Below are positions 20,740-32,059 of a stretch of 64,000 nt of DNA, piece after piece. Positions within the stretch are counted from its first letter, which is position 1. Every line of letters starts with the position of its first letter. The position numbers and the translations under genes are program-made. Origin of the DNA: Saccharomyces paradoxus (Eukaryota > Ascomycota > Saccharomycetes > Saccharomycetales > Saccharomycetaceae); NCBI RefSeq assembly GCF_002079055.1, contig NC_047487.1:171666-235665 (forward strand), in the 5' to 3' direction. The notes beneath the pieces were generated by a model. That model was given only the letters and a program-made list of their open reading frames with translations, made no database searches and was not told the origin of the DNA.

Positions 20740-21720
20740 AATCGCCGGCCTTTCGTATACGGAGTACTGAACAATCGGAAGAAAAAGGCTCGTCGTGTTC
20801 CAATTTTGTGATTTAGGAATGTAGGCACCCCCACCTCCCCATCAGTGACATCAATAGTAAAAATTGCAACGAAAAAGAACATCCCGACACAAGAGATCAT
20901 TTAAAAAATCCTCACCATAGGTGCCAAATTCGTTCATAACTACAGATGAGAATACGTAATGACAAAAGGGCCCAACTGAAATTTATACTATAGTCCAGTC
21001 ACGAAGTTATTTGACCATTTTAGTGTAAAAAAATGTACTTGTGATTAATTTAGTCCCTTCACCACCCTACTGGATGAGAAAACGCCCGAAATAGGATTTT
21101 TTTTTTGGCTTGCAATTACTCCCAAGGTTGACATAATACACGAGAAAGAACTTTTCATTCATTTACGCTTTCTACGAATCAAGGCAAAGTTCCTCCCAGC
21201 CCTCGGCTCCTTCTTGTTCTGGAAAGGATCTTCAAATCCGCTTCCATTCAAGCAACCTTTGCTACGGCTTCTTCTGACATAATTGGTTTTTCTGCGCGTA
21301 CTTCTGCCCCTCAAAAAAAGTTATTTTCCGGAAAGCTTATTTTGAATTAAAGTTCGGAAGAATTTTTTTTTCTGCAGATTTTCATGCAGCATCGAACTTC
21401 TAAATTCTCACGAGATTTTTTGACGTTGCTTTCCTTCCTCCCTTTTTCCACGCACTACGTCACTACAAGTAATCCGCTTTAGGCGGAGCAAAAACATGCT
21501 CCTTTTAGCTCGTACCGATAATTTTATTATTTGTCAAATCTGGCACTTGAAAATCTGCTTTCACTTTTTCTTCGTGGTTTCTTCGTGGTTTCTTCGAGAG
21601 TTTTGTTTAAGCCCGTTTTATGGATGCATGAGAAGAAAGAAAAGGTTTGCTACAACCATCTCAGGCCTCTTAAAGGATAGTTCGAAGCGCGTCTGACCGT
21701 CTTTGAGTTACCAGGCTTGG
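20740..21720 (+). repeat. FLO-upstream module, copy B
   Basis: Starts near 20750 with CGTATACGGAGTACTGAACA followed by CGGAAGAAAAA, similar to 16021-16055 and 41818-41850. It continues with 21170-21300, almost identical to 16367-16490, and the ATTTTCATGCAGCATCGAAC segment at about 21380. Unlike the other copies it is followed by a SWH1 relic, not a FLO copy. Confidence 0.75.
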
Positions 21721-21879
21721 TTTTCAATTTTTTTTTTAGCTCATTGAGATATGATTTCCCGTTCCTAGATATTATGAGGGAATTTTATATACTACATTGA
21801 ATTTCACCGCGAATTCCAGGAGAATGGGCAAAAGAGGGCTTGTTGGCGTGTGAGGAGGCCGCAGCTGAAAATTTTCGCC

Positions 21880-22458
21880 GAGAACAGTTTCTTATGAGAC
21901 ATCCTAATACTTTTACACTTTTTACCAAGCAGTCGCCGGTAGCAAAGCATAGGTTAGTGGTAGCGATGTTGGAATAAAAAACTATACCACAGGTGATTAT
22001 TTAGTAGCAAAGCGAGGTCCATGTTTTCTTCAAAGGTAGGAAAGTGACTTTGGGACAGCTCATATGGAATAGAGGCGACAGATTTTCAATGAGAGGGCCA
22101 AATTAGACAGGTCTAAGTTTTTGATCTAATAGGCGAATGAAATGCCTTCAGTAGCATTCAATTTAGCATCCTTTTCGTTGACTTTTAATGTTTTACCGCC
22201 CCAATCATTGCCATAATTAGCACCCATGGATGGTCGTTTAAGGCCTGAAGAACTATGAAGCATTGTGAATGCAATAAAAAATTGCCTAGGAAAAGCAGCG
22301 TGTTGAAGTAAAGCAAAGAACAGCCAAAAAAACAAAAAGAATAAATGTGAGAGAAATACAGACCAGAATGGTTTGTCCAAGAGTCCATACTATAAACCCG
22401 ATGGTGAATTTTGGACTAGAAAAACAATGGTTTCGAAGATTGTGGTCGTATTTTCTGA
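21880..22458 (+). pseudogene. Decayed copy of the SWH1 3' end
   Basis: Bases 21975-22458 follow the SWH1 coding sequence from about 14145 to 14757 with many substitutions, small indels and an internal gap of about 80 bases. Recognisable anchors in order: TATACCACAGGTGATTAT; AGGAAAGTGACT; TTAGACAGGTCTAAGTTTTT; CCTTCAGTAGCATTCAATTT; GATGGTCGTTTAAGGCCTGA; AGCAGCGTGTTGAAGTAAAG; AATACAGACCAGAATGGTTT; and the last codons up to TTTTCTGA. Identity looks roughly 70-75 percent by eye. The stretch encodes the C-terminal part of the sterol-binding domain but is full of stops. It lies 7 kb beyond the intact SWH1, same strand. Confidence 0.85.
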
Positions 22459-25400
22459 GCTCAACATATGTTCGCAAAAACACCTACTCATTGATGTTTA
22501 CCAAGAACGCGAGTACAGTCATATATAGATATATTAAAGTTGAGATATTCTGGATCGGAAGTACGATATTTCATTTCCTAGATCGCAAAAATTTATATGT
22601 TTGGAGCTTTTTGAAAGAAAAAGTGCCCAGCATCCTGCATGAAGTTTGATTACTTTGGCTGGTCCTATTCCAGGGACTTTTTTTCCGAAATTATTCGTAT
22701 TCTGTTAATAAATATTTGGATCTCAATTTTTACTTTCTTGGTAACGTTTATTCTTCCCCTAAATATTAAGTTATTTGGTGAAATATTATACTGAAAATGT
22801 GCTGCAACTTTACCTAGACCAACCTTAACATAAACGTTACGATATAAAATGAACAGTTGTTTTAGGATTCCATTGTTGAATGTGATACGTAACTCTAGGC
22901 CATATCTGATTTAGTATTTTTTATAAGAAGTCTTGCTACAGCATGTTTTACGTTTGCATAAAAATAAAAGAAAAACTGCCTTATGAAACACTGGTTAAGA
23001 AAAGAAAATAGAGTGGTTGCATACTCCAAAATCAACTACTCTTACTATGTTTATTCGATGAGGAGCAGATCTCAAAGATAATCAGACTTGTTGTTGAAGT
23101 AAGTCTTCCATTGAAATCACGCTAATTATCAAGCAATATGGTGGATTAAACGACTCTGACGGGACCGTATTACTTGATGAAAAGTTGTATACAATATTGA
23201 ATAACAGCATAATGCTGTATGATGTTGAACGGAAGATTGTATAAAGGCTCTTCTTTTCTAAAATCATGAAAAACGAACCCTTTAAAGTAATTTTGTAGCG
23301 AAATTTAACCTCACGAGTTCATGATCATAACTCGTTATCATTTTTGTAATACAGAATCAGTCTCTATAGAGCCTCATGAGAAGATAGAGGACCCAAAATA
23401 ATTCTCCCTTCAAACATTATCCAATAAGTGTCGGGAAGTGAAGCAGCACAACATTAAAACTCTATTGAATATAAACAGGATCCATGACGTGTCGTTTACA
23501 AAGCGCTAAAAGCTTCTGAACCAACTATTCCCTAAATTTCGAAGGGTCTATCAAATATTCTCTTCTAATTTGCCAACAGGAACCTCCATAAAATAACACA
23601 GAAAAACATTTGTTTAATCTATTTTATAAGGCATATCGCAAGCTAAAGTGAATCTGAATATTGCTTCTCTCTTCAGTATTATTGTACCATATTACATATC
23701 GAATAATTCGTACTTGTTTATGTTGCTCCTTGTACTACGATAAATTTTTAATGAAATTGGAACAATTTATAGTATATCTTGATCACAGCAACAGGGCTGG
23801 TGCAAAAGATTCACTGTTTGAGTACCAATTTGTATGATCAACTCAGACCATTTTAGGGACCAGTATTCAATCTGAACAGCTACCAATCCTCACAGATTGT
23901 TTCAAGATTTCTGTATATTTGCCTTCATGACCCACCGGTCCTCTTCCCCTTAGTGCTCAACGATGGGTAGTTTCTGAAGAATCCAACAGCATAGTTGAGT
24001 TCCGATTCTCTCCTTGGTAGTTTTTTCCTGGTGATTTTGGATCCACAATAAAAATGTTTCGTATATTCTATGGTAAAGTTGTTATTGTTGTAAGTATTTC
24101 TGCTTCCTCTTGCGACAATTCCGCTCCCACTTATAACGTCCTGAGGTGGATTGGTCATCCTTACGAAAATACCCAGATAGAAATGAAGTAGTTGCGTGAT
24201 CATTTACTGCATCTTTTGCACTTTTTAATCAATCCTGACGTGGATATCTTGTTTTGCTTGAACCACTGCAAGTATTTCTAGTATAAATCACCATATCAAC
24301 CATCGTTTTCCATCAACGCAACTTTTAGTGTATTGTCTACAACATCGGATTTCCCTCTGGTAAGTCACCTAATCTGGAATCTCTATTTAAAGAATCCACA
24401 GAGACATACGTTTGAAAGATATGAAAGAGTTCATTGAAAAGTCTAGCATCACAACTGACATTAAAATACTTAAATATGAGCCAAAATTTTTGGCTTTTAT
24501 TTTCAATGCAATCATTATCTGCCTATACAGGAAACGCTTTATTTGGCTTAATAATGTGATTATGTCTTCTGAAGTTGGCAATAAAAGAAACTAAGAAGAG
24601 CCACTAAACTTATTTTATAATATGGGAAACACGGAAAATACCCCAAAGCTCTGGTACAAGAACCTAAAAAATAGAAAAAAGAAAGAGGCGAGGATCGGTA
24701 CATCTAATCCACGTGCCCTAGACATTGCTCACCGTATGTTAATAGCTTATCAGAATTACAAGTCATCACTTGTATGAACATCCTCTATTAGTGAATACGA
24801 AAGAGCAGAGGTTAGCTCTGTTTTAACCAATTTTGTACAAGTAGTTGAAAAATGGCGTCCTACGGTAAACAGGTCGAATCAAAGTCAGGTCTCAAAACAG
24901 AAGGTAAAAGATTATTGAACAAAAGACCACTAAAAGGCTATGGTATGTCCAATAAGGTGCAAAATAGACATTGCACTCGCTAGTCGTCAGTGGGATTATA
25001 TTTTATTAATTCCTTATCTCGTTGAATGGCACTAGTCGATCGACGAAAAAAAAAGGATCAAACAGATTAGCCCAGATTTCCTCAAGTGATTTGAGTTTCC
25101 AAAGAAAATCCACACCAATAGCCGAATATTCAAGATGTTGTAAGTTTAAAATCTTTAGTATCTTTTCCCGATTCTGTCCTTCATAATGAACTTGGATATC
25201 AAGAGTGATAAAACTCATATGGCCTCTATTGAAGAGTTAAAAATATAGGCACATGCCACTTGTGTACATTGCACTTACTACTCAACGATTTCACAACTCG
25301 GCATAATACGCGAAAAGCAAAAAACGTTTAATTAGGTAAGTCTCATTACCCAAACACTAGTTTGTTTGACGTTACTGATAAAGATGAGAGAATCGCAGTA

Positions 25401-25480
25401 GAATAATCTTTCATTCACAAACGACTGAGGTGTTATGCTAGCCAATTTCAGGCTTTTTGTTTTATGCAAGAGAACACTCG
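22459..25480. other. FLO1-proximal subtelomeric DNA, no convincing gene
   Basis: Mostly AT-rich non-coding DNA. Two small open frames look slightly better than chance but match nothing I recognise: 24622-24777 on + (51 residues, MGNTENTPKLWYKNLK start, then an NPRALDIAHRMLIAYQNY stretch) and 23925-24203 on - (92 residues, with NNNNFTIEYTKHFYCGS). They could be remnants of lost genes. Part of this stretch is likely the long upstream regulatory region of FLO1. Confidence 0.4.
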
Positions 25481-25489
25481 ACTCGATTT

Positions 25490-25700
25490 CCAGTTAAGTG
25501 CGTCACTTTTCCTACGGTGGCTTCGCACATGAATGTTTTCCGACATATGATACTTATCACCGAAAAACCTTATTTTACGGAAAAACCTTATTTACATTAA
25601 AGTTTGAAAAATTTCTTCTTTTTCCCTAATAAGGTGGAGCTTTTGACTTCCAGAATGCTCTCACAAAATTATCCTACATGTGCATATGACTTAATTTTCA
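25490..25700 (+). repeat. FLO-upstream module, copy E (in the FLO1 promoter)
   Basis: Bases 25560-25665 (ACCGAAAAACCTTATTTTAC, a duplicated CTTATTT element, then TTTGAAAAATTTCTTCTTTT and a GACTTCCAGAATGCTCTCAC segment) align with 42355-42470 and 34915-35030. The module therefore belongs to the 5' region of FLO genes. Confidence 0.65.
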
Positions 25701-26242
25701 GTGCCTCCGATAGAAAGGTATTATGACACTACAGTGACCGCTTATCGTGTCTGAAAGGAGGTAGACAGACCTTTCGTCAGTTCGTTGTCGGCTTTCAAAT
25801 CAGATGAATTAGTGCTAGTTTTTCTCTTTCGTTCGTTGTTCTCATAAGAATTATGCCTGCAGCAATTTTAGAAGTGCGCAAAAAGGGTAAAGAGTTGCGC
25901 TACTGTGATATTGTAGAACTTTCTACGAGTACTCGGAGTACGCATGAAATGTTGGTGGATGCTAAATATGGCAGCAATCTTTTTCACCTTATTATCGGGC
26001 TTGCTAGAACCTGAAATTTCCTCAAGGCACACGAAAATAAATGAATTATTAATATCAACAACACAGTTGTAGGAGTCACCCACTTGAAATAGATTTGCCA
26101 GTACGTCTAAATATCCTCGGTAGGGGTCTATTGAGGGGGGTTATTCCTGCTTGACGTGCACCGTAGGGTCATTTTATTATTAGAGGCCAACTAGTTGAGC
26201 AAATATTCATTCAAAAACGATGATATCAAAAATTTTCGAGCT

Positions 26243-26250
26243 TATAAAAA
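26243..26250 (+). promoter_or_regulatory. FLO1 TATA box
   Basis: TATAAAAA about 96 bases upstream of the FLO1 ATG, in the distance range normal for yeast. Confidence 0.65.
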
Positions 26251-26338
26251 GGACAGTGTTGCTTTTACTTTTTGATCGTAACCTTCCTCCAAGTTTCGAT
26301 TTACATCTCTTGTGAGCAGTAAACAAAATATCCAAAAA

Positions 26339-29300
26339 ATGCCAGTGCCTCATCATTATATGTTTTTGGCGGTTTTTGCATTCCTGGCACTAATTAAGGT
26401 AGCTTCAGGAGCCACAGAGGCGTGCTTACCAGCAGGTCAGAGGAAAAATGGGATGAATGTTAATTTTTACCAGTATTCACTAAAGGATTCCTCTACTTAT
26501 TCTAATGCAGCATATATGGCTTATCAATATGCCTCGAAAACGAAACTAGGTTCTGTTGGGGGCCAAACGGATATTTCGATTGATTATAATATTCCTTGTG
26601 TTAGTTCATCAGGCACTGTTGCCTGTCCCCAAGAAGATTCGTATGGAAATTGGGGGTGCAAAGGCTATGGAGCTTGTTCTAATAGTCAGGGAGTTGCATA
26701 CTGGAGTACAGATCTTTTCGGTTTCTATACCACTCCTACAAACGTAACTCTAGAAATGACAGGTTACTTTTATCCACCACAGACAGGTACTTACACATTC
26801 AAGTTTGCTACGGTTGACGACTCTGCAATTCTGTCAGTAGGTGGTGCTACCGCGTTCGAATGTTGTGCTCAACAACAACCACCTATCACATCAACTAATT
26901 TTACGATTAACGGTATCAAACCATGGGGTGGAAGTTTGCCACCTAATATCGAAGGGACAGTCTATATGTACGCTGGCTACTATTATCCGATGAAGGTTGT
27001 TTACTCGAACGCTGTTTCTTGGGGTACACTTCCAATTAGTGTGACACTTCCAGATGGTACCACTGTAAGTGATGACTTCGAAGGGTATGTCTATTCTTTT
27101 GACGATGACCTAGATCAATCTAACTGTACTGTCCCTGATCCTTCAAAGCATACTACTAGCATAATTACTACCACCACTGAACCATGGACTGGTACTTTCA
27201 CTTCTACTTCTACTGAAATGACCACTGTCACTGGTACTAACGGTGTTCCAACTGACGAAACCGTCATTGTTATCAGAACCCCAACCAGTGAAGGTTTGAT
27301 TACTACCACCACTGAACCATGGACTGGTACTTTCACTTCTACTTCTACTGAAATGACCACTGTCACTGGTACTAACGGTGTTCCAACTGACGAAACCGTC
27401 ATTGTTATCAGAACCCCAACCAGTGAAGGTTTGATTACTACCACCACTGAACCATGGACTGGTACTTTCACTTCTACTTCTACTGAAATGACCACTGTCA
27501 CTGGTACTAACGGTGTTCCAACTGACGAAACCGTCATTGTTATCAGAACCCCAACCAGTGAAGGTTTGATTACTACCACCACTGAACCATGGACTGGTAC
27601 TTTCACTTCTACTTCTACTGAAATGACCACTGTCACTGGTACTAACGGTGTTCCAACTGACGAAACCGTCATTGTTATCAGAACCCCAACCAGTGAAGGT
27701 TTGATTACTACCACCACTGAACCATGGACTGGTACTTTCACTTCTACTTCTACTGAAATGACCACTGTCACTGGTACTAATGGTGTTCCAACTGACGAAA
27801 CTGTCATTGTTATCAGAACCCCAACCAGTGAAGGTCTAATCAGCACCACCACTGAACCATGGACTGGTACTTTCACTTCTACTTCTACTGAAATGACCAC
27901 TGTCACTGGTACTAATGGTGTTCCAACTGACGAAACCGTCATTGTTATCAGAACTCCAACCAGTGAAGGTCTAATCAGCACCACCACTGAACCATGGACT
28001 GGTACTTTCACTTCTACTTCTACTGAAATGACCACTGTCACTGGTACTAATGGTGTTCCAACTGACGAAACTGTCATTGTTATCAGAACTCCAACCAGTG
28101 AAGGTTTGATTACTACCACCACTGAACCATGGACTGGTACTTTCACCACCACATCTACTGAAATGACCACTGTCACCGGTACTAACGGTGTTCCAACTGA
28201 CGAAACCGTCATTGTTATCAGAACCCCAACCAGTGAAGGTTTGATTACTACCACCACTGAACCATGGACTGGTACTTTCACCACCACATCTACTGAAATG
28301 ACCACTGTCACCGGTACTAACGGTGTTCCAACTGACGAAACCGTCATTGTTATCAGAACCCCAACCAGTGAAGGTTTGATTACTACCACCACTGAACCAT
28401 GGACTGGTACTTTCACTTCTACTTCTACTGAAATGACCACTGTCACTGGTACTAATGGTGTTCCAACTGACGAAACTGTCATTGTTATCAGAACCCCAAC
28501 CAGTGAAGGTCTAATCAGCACCACCACTGAACCATGGACTGGTACTTTCACTTCTACTTCTACTGAAATGACCACTGTCACTGGTACTAATGGTGTTCCA
28601 ACTGACGAAACCGTCATTGTTATCAGAACTCCAACCAGTGAAGGTCTAATCAGCACCACCACTGAACCATGGACTGGTACTTTCACTTCTACTTCTACTG
28701 AAATGACCACTGTCACTGGTACTAATGGTGTTCCAACTGACGAAACCGTCATTGTTATCAGAACTCCAACCAGTGAAGGTCTAATCAGCACCACCACTGA
28801 ACCATGGACTGGTACTTTCACCACCACATCTACTGAAATGACCACTGTCACTGGTACTAACGGTGTTCCAACTGACGAAACTGTCATTGTTATCAGAACC
28901 CCAACCAGTGAAGGTTTGATTACTACCACCACTGAACCATGGACTGGTACTTTCACTTCTACTTCTACTGAAATGACCACTGTCACCGGCACTAACGGTG
29001 TGCCAACTAATGAAGTAGTGATTTTCATCAGAACTCCAACTAGCAGAGATCTAATCAGCACCACCACTGAACCATGGACTGGTACTTTCACTTCTACTTC
29101 TACTGAAATGACCACTGTCACTGGTACTAATGGTGTTCCAACTGACGAAACCGTCATTGTTATCAGAACCCCAACCAGTGAAGGTTTGATTACTACCACC
29201 ACTGAACCATGGACTGGTACTTTCACCACCACATCTACTGAAATGACCACTGTCACCGGTACTAACGGTGTTCCAACTGACGAAACTGTCATTGTTATCA

Positions 29301-32059
29301 GAACCCCAACCAGTGAAGGTTTGATTACTACCACCACTGAACCATGGACTGGTACTTTCACTTCTACTTCTACTGAAATGACCACTGTCACTGGTACTAA
29401 TGGTGTTCCAACTGACGAAACCGTCATTGTTATCAGAACTCCAACCAGTGAAGGTCTAATCAGCACCACCACTGAACCATGGACTGGTACTTTCACCACC
29501 ACATCTACTGAAATGACCACTGTCACTGGTACTAACGGTGTTCCAACTGACGAAACTGTCATTGTTATCAGAACCCCAACCAGTGAAGGTTTGATTACTA
29601 CCACCACTGAACCATGGACTGGTACTTTCACTTCTACTTCTACTGAAATGACCACTGTCACCGGCACTAATGGTGTTCCAACTGACGAAACCGTCATTGT
29701 TATCAGAACCCCAACCAGTGAAGGTTTGATTACTACCACCACTGAACCATGGACTGGTACTTTCACTTCTACTTCTACTGAAATGACCACTGTCACTGGT
29801 ACTAACGGTGTTCCAACTGACGAAACTGTCATTGTTATCAGAACCCCAACCAGTGAAGGTTTGATTACTACCACCACTGAACCATGGACTGGTACTTTCA
29901 CTTCTACTTCTACTGAAATGACCACTGTCACCGGCACTAATGGTGTTCCAACTGACGAAACTGTCATTGTTATCAGAACCCCAACCAGTGAAGGTTTGAT
30001 TACTACCACCACTGAACCATGGACTGGTACTTTCACCACCACATCTACTGAAATGACCACTGTCACCGGTACTAACGGTGTTCCAACTGACGAAACTGTC
30101 ATTGTTATCAGAACCCCAACCAGTGAAGGTTTGATTACTACCACCACTGAACCATGGACTGGTACTTTCACCACCACATCTACTGAAATGACCACTGTCA
30201 CTGGTACTAACGGTGTTCCAACTGACGAAACTGTCATTGTTATCAGAACCCCAACCAGTGAAGGTCTAATCAGCACCACCACTGAACCATGGACTGGTAC
30301 TTTCACTTCTACTTCTACTGAAATGACCACTGTCACTGGTACTAACGGTGTTCCAACTGACGAAACCGTCATTGTTATCAGAACCCCAACCAGTGAAGGT
30401 CTAATCAGCACCACCACTGAACCATGGACTGGTACTTTCACTTCTACTTCTACTGAAATGACCACTGTCACCGGCACTAATGGTGTTCCAACTGACGAAA
30501 CCGTCATTGTTATCAGAACCCCAACCAGTGAAGGTTTGATTACTACCACCACTGAACCATGGACTGGTACTTTCACCACCACATCTACTGAAATGACCAC
30601 TGTCACCGGTACTAATGGTGTTCCAACTGACGAAACCGTCATTGTTATCAGAACTCCAACCAGTGAAGGTCTAATCAGCACCACCACTGAACCATGGACT
30701 GGTACTTTCACCACCACATCTACTGAAATGACCACTGTCACTGGCACCAACGGTAAGCCAACCGATGAAACTATTATTGTCATCAGAACCCCACGCAGTG
30801 CCAGCTCATCCAGTGTTTCATCTAGCTCTGTCACATCTTCGCATCCAATCATTACCCCCTTGTATCCTAGCAACGGAACTTCAGTCATTCCTTCTTCAGT
30901 CATTTCTTCTTCTGTAACGACTTCCACTTCTATATTCTCTGAATCATCTGCATCATCTGTCATTCCAACCACTAGCTCCACCTCTGATTCTTCTGAGAGA
31001 GAAACGAGTTCAACTGGTTCTTCTACCAGCTATTCTAAGGATCGCGAACCTAGTTCTGTTTCTACTCCCTCTTCTATCTCTTCTGAATCACCAAAGTCTT
31101 CTACATATTCGTCTTCGTCATTAGCACCTGTCACCACCACAACAACAAGCGAGCAAACTACCTTGGTCACCGTGACATCCTGCGAATCCCAGGTATGCAC
31201 TGAGTCCATTTCCTCTGCCATTGTTTCCACGGCAACCATTACTGTTAGCGGCGTCACAACAGAATATACCACATGGTGTCCTATTTCCACCACAAAGACA
31301 ACAAAGCAAACTGCAGAGACAACAAAACAAACTGCAGAGACAACAAAACAAACTGCAGAGACAACAAAACAAACTGCAGAGACAACAAAACAAACTACAG
31401 TAGTTACAGTTTCTTCTTGTGAATCTGGCATATGCTCTAAAACTGCTTCACCAGCCATTGTGTCCACAACCACAGCCACTATTAACGGCGCTACCACAGA
31501 ATACACGACATGGTGTCCTATTTCCACCACAGAATCTAAGCAACAAACTACGCTAGTTACTGTTACTTCTTGTGAGTCTGGTGTGTGTTCCGAAACTGCC
31601 TCCCCTGCTATTGTTTCTACAGCCACGGCTACCGTGAATGATGTCGTTACCGTCTATCCTACATGGAGCCCACAGACTACAAATGAAGGGTCTATCAGCT
31701 CTAAAAGTATTAGTGCTGCCAGTGAGACTACTACCATTTCAGAGGCGGCTAAGACAAGAACAGTAGGCACCTCTTCGCTTTCAAGATCTGGTTATGCTGA
31801 AACACACACGGCTTCCGCAACCAGTGTGATCGGTCGCAGCAGTAGTGTTTCTGTATCCGAATCTGCCAACACCAAAGGTCTAACAACTCCCGGGTTGAGC
31901 ACTGTGTCCCAACAACCTCGTAGCTCTCCTGCCAGTGGCATATTAGGATCTAGTACTGCCTCTTTAGAAATTTCAACCTACGCTGGCATTGCCAATGGTC
32001 TGCTGGTCAACAGTGGTCTAAGTGTCTTCATTGCTTCGTTGTTGCTGGCAATTGTTTAA
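26339..32059 (+). CDS. FLO1: Flocculin (Flo1-type cell-surface lectin)
   Basis: GPI-anchored mannose-binding adhesin of 1906 residues that drives cell-cell flocculation. The ATG at 26339 gives the known N-terminus ([13 protein letters not shown]) and a signal peptide of about 24 residues; the frame is open for nine codons before it but without ATG. A PA14 lectin domain spans about 80-250, with the calcium-binding Asp160-Asp161 pair (ATVDDSAIL) and Trp228 ([10 protein letters not shown]), the residue tied to Flo1-type mannose-only binding. Then 27 repeats of 45 residues, a Ser-rich stalk, three Cys-containing repeats (VTVTSCES-type), a seven-residue TTKQTAE tandem, and a hydrophobic GPI tail ([13 protein letters not shown]). 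At 1906 residues it is longer than the 1537-residue S288C protein because of extra repeats. The position after SWH1 marks it as FLO1. Confidence 0.95.
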   Translation: MPVPHHYMFLAVFAFLALIKVASGATEACLPAGQRKNGMNVNFYQYSLKDSSTYSNAAYMAYQYASKTKLGSVGGQTDISIDYNIPCVSSSGTVACPQEDSYGNWGCKGYGACSNSQGVAYWSTDLFGFYTTPTNVTLEMTGYFYPPQTGTYTFKFATVDDSAILSVGGATAFECCAQQQPPITSTNFTINGIKPWGGSLPPNIEGTVYMYAGYYYPMKVVYSNAVSWGTLPISVTLPDGTTVSDDFEGYVYSFDDDLDQSNCTVPDPSKHTTSIITTTTEPWTGTFTSTSTEMTTVTGTNGVPTDETVIVIRTPTSEGLITTTTEPWTGTFTSTSTEMTTVTGTNGVPTDETVIVIRTPTSEGLITTTTEPWTGTFTSTSTEMTTVTGTNGVPTDETVIVIRTPTSEGLITTTTEPWTGTFTSTSTEMTTVTGTNGVPTDETVIVIRTPTSEGLITTTTEPWTGTFTSTSTEMTTVTGTNGVPTDETVIVIRTPTSEGLISTTTEPWTGTFTSTSTEMTTVTGTNGVPTDETVIVIRTPTSEGLISTTTEPWTGTFTSTSTEMTTVTGTNGVPTDETVIVIRTPTSEGLITTTTEPWTGTFTTTSTEMTTVTGTNGVPTDETVIVIRTPTSEGLITTTTEPWTGTFTTTSTEMTTVTGTNGVPTDETVIVIRTPTSEGLITTTTEPWTGTFTSTSTEMTTVTGTNGVPTDETVIVIRTPTSEGLISTTTEPWTGTFTSTSTEMTTVTGTNGVPTDETVIVIRTPTSEGLISTTTEPWTGTFTSTSTEMTTVTGTNGVPTDETVIVIRTPTSEGLISTTTEPWTGTFTTTSTEMTTVTGTNGVPTDETVIVIRTPTSEGLITTTTEPWTGTFTSTSTEMTTVTGTNGVPTNEVVIFIRTPTSRDLISTTTEPWTGTFTSTSTEMTTVTGTNGVPTDETVIVIRTPTSEGLITTTTEPWTGTFTTTSTEMTTVTGTNGVPTDETVIVIRTPTSEGLITTTTEPWTGTFTSTSTEMTTVTGTNGVPTDETVIVIRTPTSEGLISTTTEPWTGTFTTTSTEMTTVTGTNGVPTDETVIVIRTPTSEGLITTTTEPWTGTFTSTSTEMTTVTGTNGVPTDETVIVIRTPTSEGLITTTTEPWTGTFTSTSTEMTTVTGTNGVPTDETVIVIRTPTSEGLITTTTEPWTGTFTSTSTEMTTVTGTNGVPTDETVIVIRTPTSEGLITTTTEPWTGTFTTTSTEMTTVTGTNGVPTDETVIVIRTPTSEGLITTTTEPWTGTFTTTSTEMTTVTGTNGVPTDETVIVIRTPTSEGLISTTTEPWTGTFTSTSTEMTTVTGTNGVPTDETVIVIRTPTSEGLISTTTEPWTGTFTSTSTEMTTVTGTNGVPTDETVIVIRTPTSEGLITTTTEPWTGTFTTTSTEMTTVTGTNGVPTDETVIVIRTPTSEGLISTTTEPWTGTFTTTSTEMTTVTGTNGKPTDETIIVIRTPRSASSSSVSSSSVTSSHPIITPLYPSNGTSVIPSSVISSSVTTSTSIFSESSASSVIPTTSSTSDSSERETSSTGSSTSYSKDREPSSVSTPSSISSESPKSSTYSSSSLAPVTTTTTSEQTTLVTVTSCESQVCTESISSAIVSTATITVSGVTTEYTTWCPISTTKTTKQTAETTKQTAETTKQTAETTKQTAETTKQTTVVTVSSCESGICSKTASPAIVSTTTATINGATTEYTTWCPISTTESKQQTTLVTVTSCESGVCSETASPAIVSTATATVNDVVTVYPTWSPQTTNEGSISSKSISAASETTTISEAAKTRTVGTSSLSRSGYAETHTASATSVIGRSSSVSVSESANTKGLTTPGLSTVSQQPRSSPASGILGSSTASLEISTYAGIANGLLVNSGLSVFIASLLLAIV
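27165..30800 (+). repeat. FLO1 135-bp coding minisatellite, 27 units
   Basis: Tandem 135-base units each encode [26 protein letters not shown] and [19 protein letters not shown] count 27 units. Variants alternate (TSTST or TTTST; LITTTT or LISTTT), in runs. Unit 14 (about 28920-29055) is the odd one, reading [18 protein letters not shown]. The last unit is [16 protein letters not shown]. The high identity between units predicts frequent copy-number change by recombination. Confidence 0.95.
31303..31400 (+). repeat. 21-bp tandem repeat in the FLO1 stalk
   Basis: A 21-base unit encoding TTKQTAE occurs four times plus a partial copy. It is nearly perfect and in frame; it lies between two of the Cys-containing repeats. 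Confidence 0.9.

Noticed and set aside
21966-21990. TGTTGGAATAAAAA, like the start of a Ty1/Ty2 delta LTR
   Set aside because: The following bases align with the SWH1 coding sequence (the VTNHTTGDY region), not with a delta element, so the match is accidental.
27165-30800. Regular repeats resembling an array of the CRISPR kind
   Set aside because: The units are contiguous, 135 bases, in frame and have no spacers; this is a coding minisatellite in a eukaryote.
27115-30981. A 1288-codon open frame on the - strand
   Set aside because: It is the antisense reading of the FLO1 135-bp repeat array; a stop-free unit repeated in frame gives a long frame automatically. The sequence is a repetitive Val-rich string with no domain.
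31030-31626. 198-codon frame on the - strand in the FLO1 stalk
   Set aside because: Shadow of the Ser/Thr-rich FLO1 coding sequence; no independent evidence.
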